In this document: piece after piece, positions 62,421 to 64,000 of the stretch
Layout of the letters: each line of letters begins with the position of its first letter
Position numbering within the stretch: position 1 is the stretch's first letter
Notes under the pieces: model-generated
Told to the model about the DNA's origin: nothing
The model's database searches: none
The model's input: the letters and a program-made list of their open reading frames with translations, nothing else
Source of the DNA: Sepiola atlantica
Taxonomy: Eukaryota; Mollusca; Cephalopoda; Sepiida; Sepiolidae
Assembly (NCBI GenBank): GCA_963556195.1
Contig: OY744520.1
Span: 5,031,632 to 5,095,631, forward strand
Direction: 5' to 3'
Length of the DNA stretch: 64,000 nucleotides
Program-made: the position numbers and the translations under genes

Positions 62421-62667
62421 CAATATCGATAATAACGTAAGTTGGCGCGGAGTTTCTATTCTTTATTCTAAAATAATACGAAAGTTTAAATGTCCATTTA
62501 TATTTACACATTTATTCCTATTTATTTTACTCTTTGATTAAGATTTAATTTATAATTTAATTTTTATTCAAATCCATCGGCGACTTTTACCAAAATATTC
62601 GCTTACTTTTTTAACTAAACGCTGCTCTTCTCAATAATAATAATACTAATGATAATAATAATAATAA

Positions 62668-62698
<31 letters not shown>

Positions 62699-63024
62699 AA
62701 GAAAAAGAAGAAGAAGAAGACTTAGAAAAACTGTATCCGAATACATTTATTCATAGTAACTTCTTTCCAGTGTTTGCGTATCGAAATTATTATTCTATTT
62801 ACTTTATCCCCTTTTCGACACCCAAATTTAAACACAAAAACTCATCGCCTCTACGTAAATAAGTTACTGCGAGCATATCATTTCGTAGTTAAAAAATAAT
62901 ATGAACATTTACACGTGTATTATTATTTAGAAATTAATAATTTAAAAACACTACTATTATTACTTATATATATAGTTTTTTTAATAGAGTAAAATTACTT
63001 ATATAAGGATCAGAAGTAAGTGTT

Positions 63025-63029
<5 letters not shown>
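62421..63029. repeat. (AAT)n(GAA)n microsatellite at 62637-62720 in unassigned sequence
   Basis: AAT units followed by about 16 GAA units. The rest of this interval is AT-rich with no gene. Confidence 0.8.
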
Positions 63030-63092
<63 letters not shown>

Positions 63093-63126
63093 TAGATAGA
63101 GAGAGAGAGATGGGGGAGAGAGAGAC
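63030..63126. repeat. (TA)n(GATA)n(GA)n microsatellite
   Basis: About 30 TA units, then GATA and GA. Confidence 0.95.
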
Positions 63127-63285
63127 ATGCATATGCATAGATATATGTATATATTGTAAGTAGAGCTTAATAATAGTAGGTACTTCTGACAAATAAGAGA
63201 CTCAGAAACGGTTATATTGCATTCCCGGGGAAAATTAAATGACACATAAATGTCTATGTGTTGCTTATTTACCATAAGTTTACTT

Positions 63286-63620
63286 TCATTTGGCCTTTTG
63301 GCTAAGATCAAAGTGTAGTATCTGTTCCGATGGACACTGCACCTCATAGACTGGTATTGTCTTGGCCTTCGAGGCTTCATTTATGCCGGTCAATGGGTCT
63401 GTCCTGTGCAGTTCTAGGAGGTCCACCCCCCAGGCTTCGCCTCCCCTCTTTGGGGAGGAGTAAGTTTATTGTTTACTGCTTGAGGCGCTTCCACCGGAAA
63501 ATGCCGCCGGGGCCTCCCAGGCAATTTTTAAACCCCACTTTCCCGACCCGACCTTGGGTCACATCTTACTTGTGGGAGTAAGATAAAAACTGGCCTTGTG
63601 CCTAACTCAATACTCACTGT
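63286..63620 (+). repeat. U2 snRNA-headed element
   Basis: TTGGCCTTTTGGCTAAGATC, AAAGTGTAGTATCTGTTC (63290-63327) matches the 5' end of U2 snRNA, including the branch-site-recognition sequence GTGTAGTA, with one extra A and changes in the first bases. About 30 bases later GACTGGTATTG (63350-63360) resembles the ACCTGGTATTG of U2 stem IV. The rest (63361-63620) is not U2. It has a GC-rich stretch with CCTCCCAGG and AGGAGGTCCACC, and ends with CCTTGTGCCTAACTCAAT, similar to the SINE at 34.1 kb. Best read as a SINE-like or chimeric retroposon with a U2-derived head, rather than a working U2 gene: Sm site and stems II-III are absent and no snRNA promoter is seen. Confidence 0.6.
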
Positions 63621-64000
63621 CAAAAAATACTGAGAATATATCTACGTAATATTATAATATTATCTTATAATATTATAATATACGTGTATGTACAAGAAAT
63701 AGTGATGTTATAAATATATATATTTATATATATATATATATATATACATGTATATGTATATGTGTAGCATGTTCGTAATAAAATTATAAAGTGCTCGATC
63801 ATAGCTCATACTAGAGCTAAACTATCTCATATTACTCTTTTTGCTGTAGATACCTAGAGTTCATTTGGTTATCTTGACCAATTTCGATTTGTTTTCATCA
63901 TCCCGTTTGCTGATGAATGTTGCTGAAATCTAGACAAGAAATGTTCTTAATTCCGATGACGAGATGAACGAGGCCATGTTTATTCCAGGATAACCAGATG
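63621..64000. other. (TA)n run at 63712-63755; otherwise nothing recognised
   Basis: Includes a short TAATATTATAATATT palindromic stretch at about 63648-63682. Confidence 0.5.

Noticed and set aside
63286..63400. Functional U2 snRNA gene
   Set aside because: Stem-loops II-III and the Sm site are missing, and the sequence departs from U2 soon after the first 40 bases.

Overview
The window looks like one stretch of a cephalopod nuclear genome, most likely an octopus. The reasons are a vasopressin/oxytocin (cephalotocin)-type receptor with a spliceosomal intron, many tRNA-derived SINEs, Penelope-like elements, several LINE types, and dozens of long (TA)n and (TATC)n tracts. There is no sign of operons, bacterial genes or CRISPR arrays. 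Coding exons of the one recognisable host gene make up about 2 percent of the window; nearly everything else is repeats, decayed mobile elements or sequence in which I recognise nothing.

The gene is a seven-transmembrane peptide receptor on the + strand. Exon 1 (38876-39863) codes for the N-terminus through TM6. A 10.2 kb intron (39864-50025, GT..AG) interrupts it in extracellular loop 3, and exon 2 (50026-50297) supplies TM7 and the cytoplasmic tail. The phases match exactly (1 + 2 bases) and give a 419-residue receptor. The intron position is the one conserved in vertebrate vasopressin/oxytocin receptors. A 5' UTR splice acceptor is likely at 38845.

Layout: 0.35-2.5 kb, decayed Penelope-like element (PLE) followed by a tRNA-SINE; 6.3-9.5 kb, mariner relic, Helitron-like 3' end and a LINE fragment; 10.8-12.1 kb, foldback element and a tandem dimer; 14-16.3 kb, decayed LINE with C-terminal zinc finger; 17.8-18.9 kb, mariner relic and a 17-bp minisatellite; 19.5-21.3 kb, long palindrome and a higher-order (TATC)n array; 24.9-29.8 kb, LINE relic and an LTR retrotransposon carrying gag zinc knuckle and protease but no visible reverse transcriptase; 30.5-37.4 kb, LINE and SINE fragments and a solo LTR; 38.8-50.3 kb, the receptor gene, with a LINE, a PLE bounded by 785-bp inverted repeats and several hairpins in its intron; 50.3-64 kb, repeats, including a 74-copy 21-bp satellite, a 5S-rRNA-like fragment, a 190-bp palindrome and a U2-snRNA-headed element.

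The recurrent theme is inverted duplication next to (TA)n tracts: at least six palindromes or foldbacks, three of them plus the 785-bp pair inside the receptor intron, which would give its pre-mRNA long double-stranded stems. I did not see a previously undescribed gene system. The most unusual items are the intronic inverted-repeat PLE, the divergent ligand pocket of the receptor and the U2-like element.
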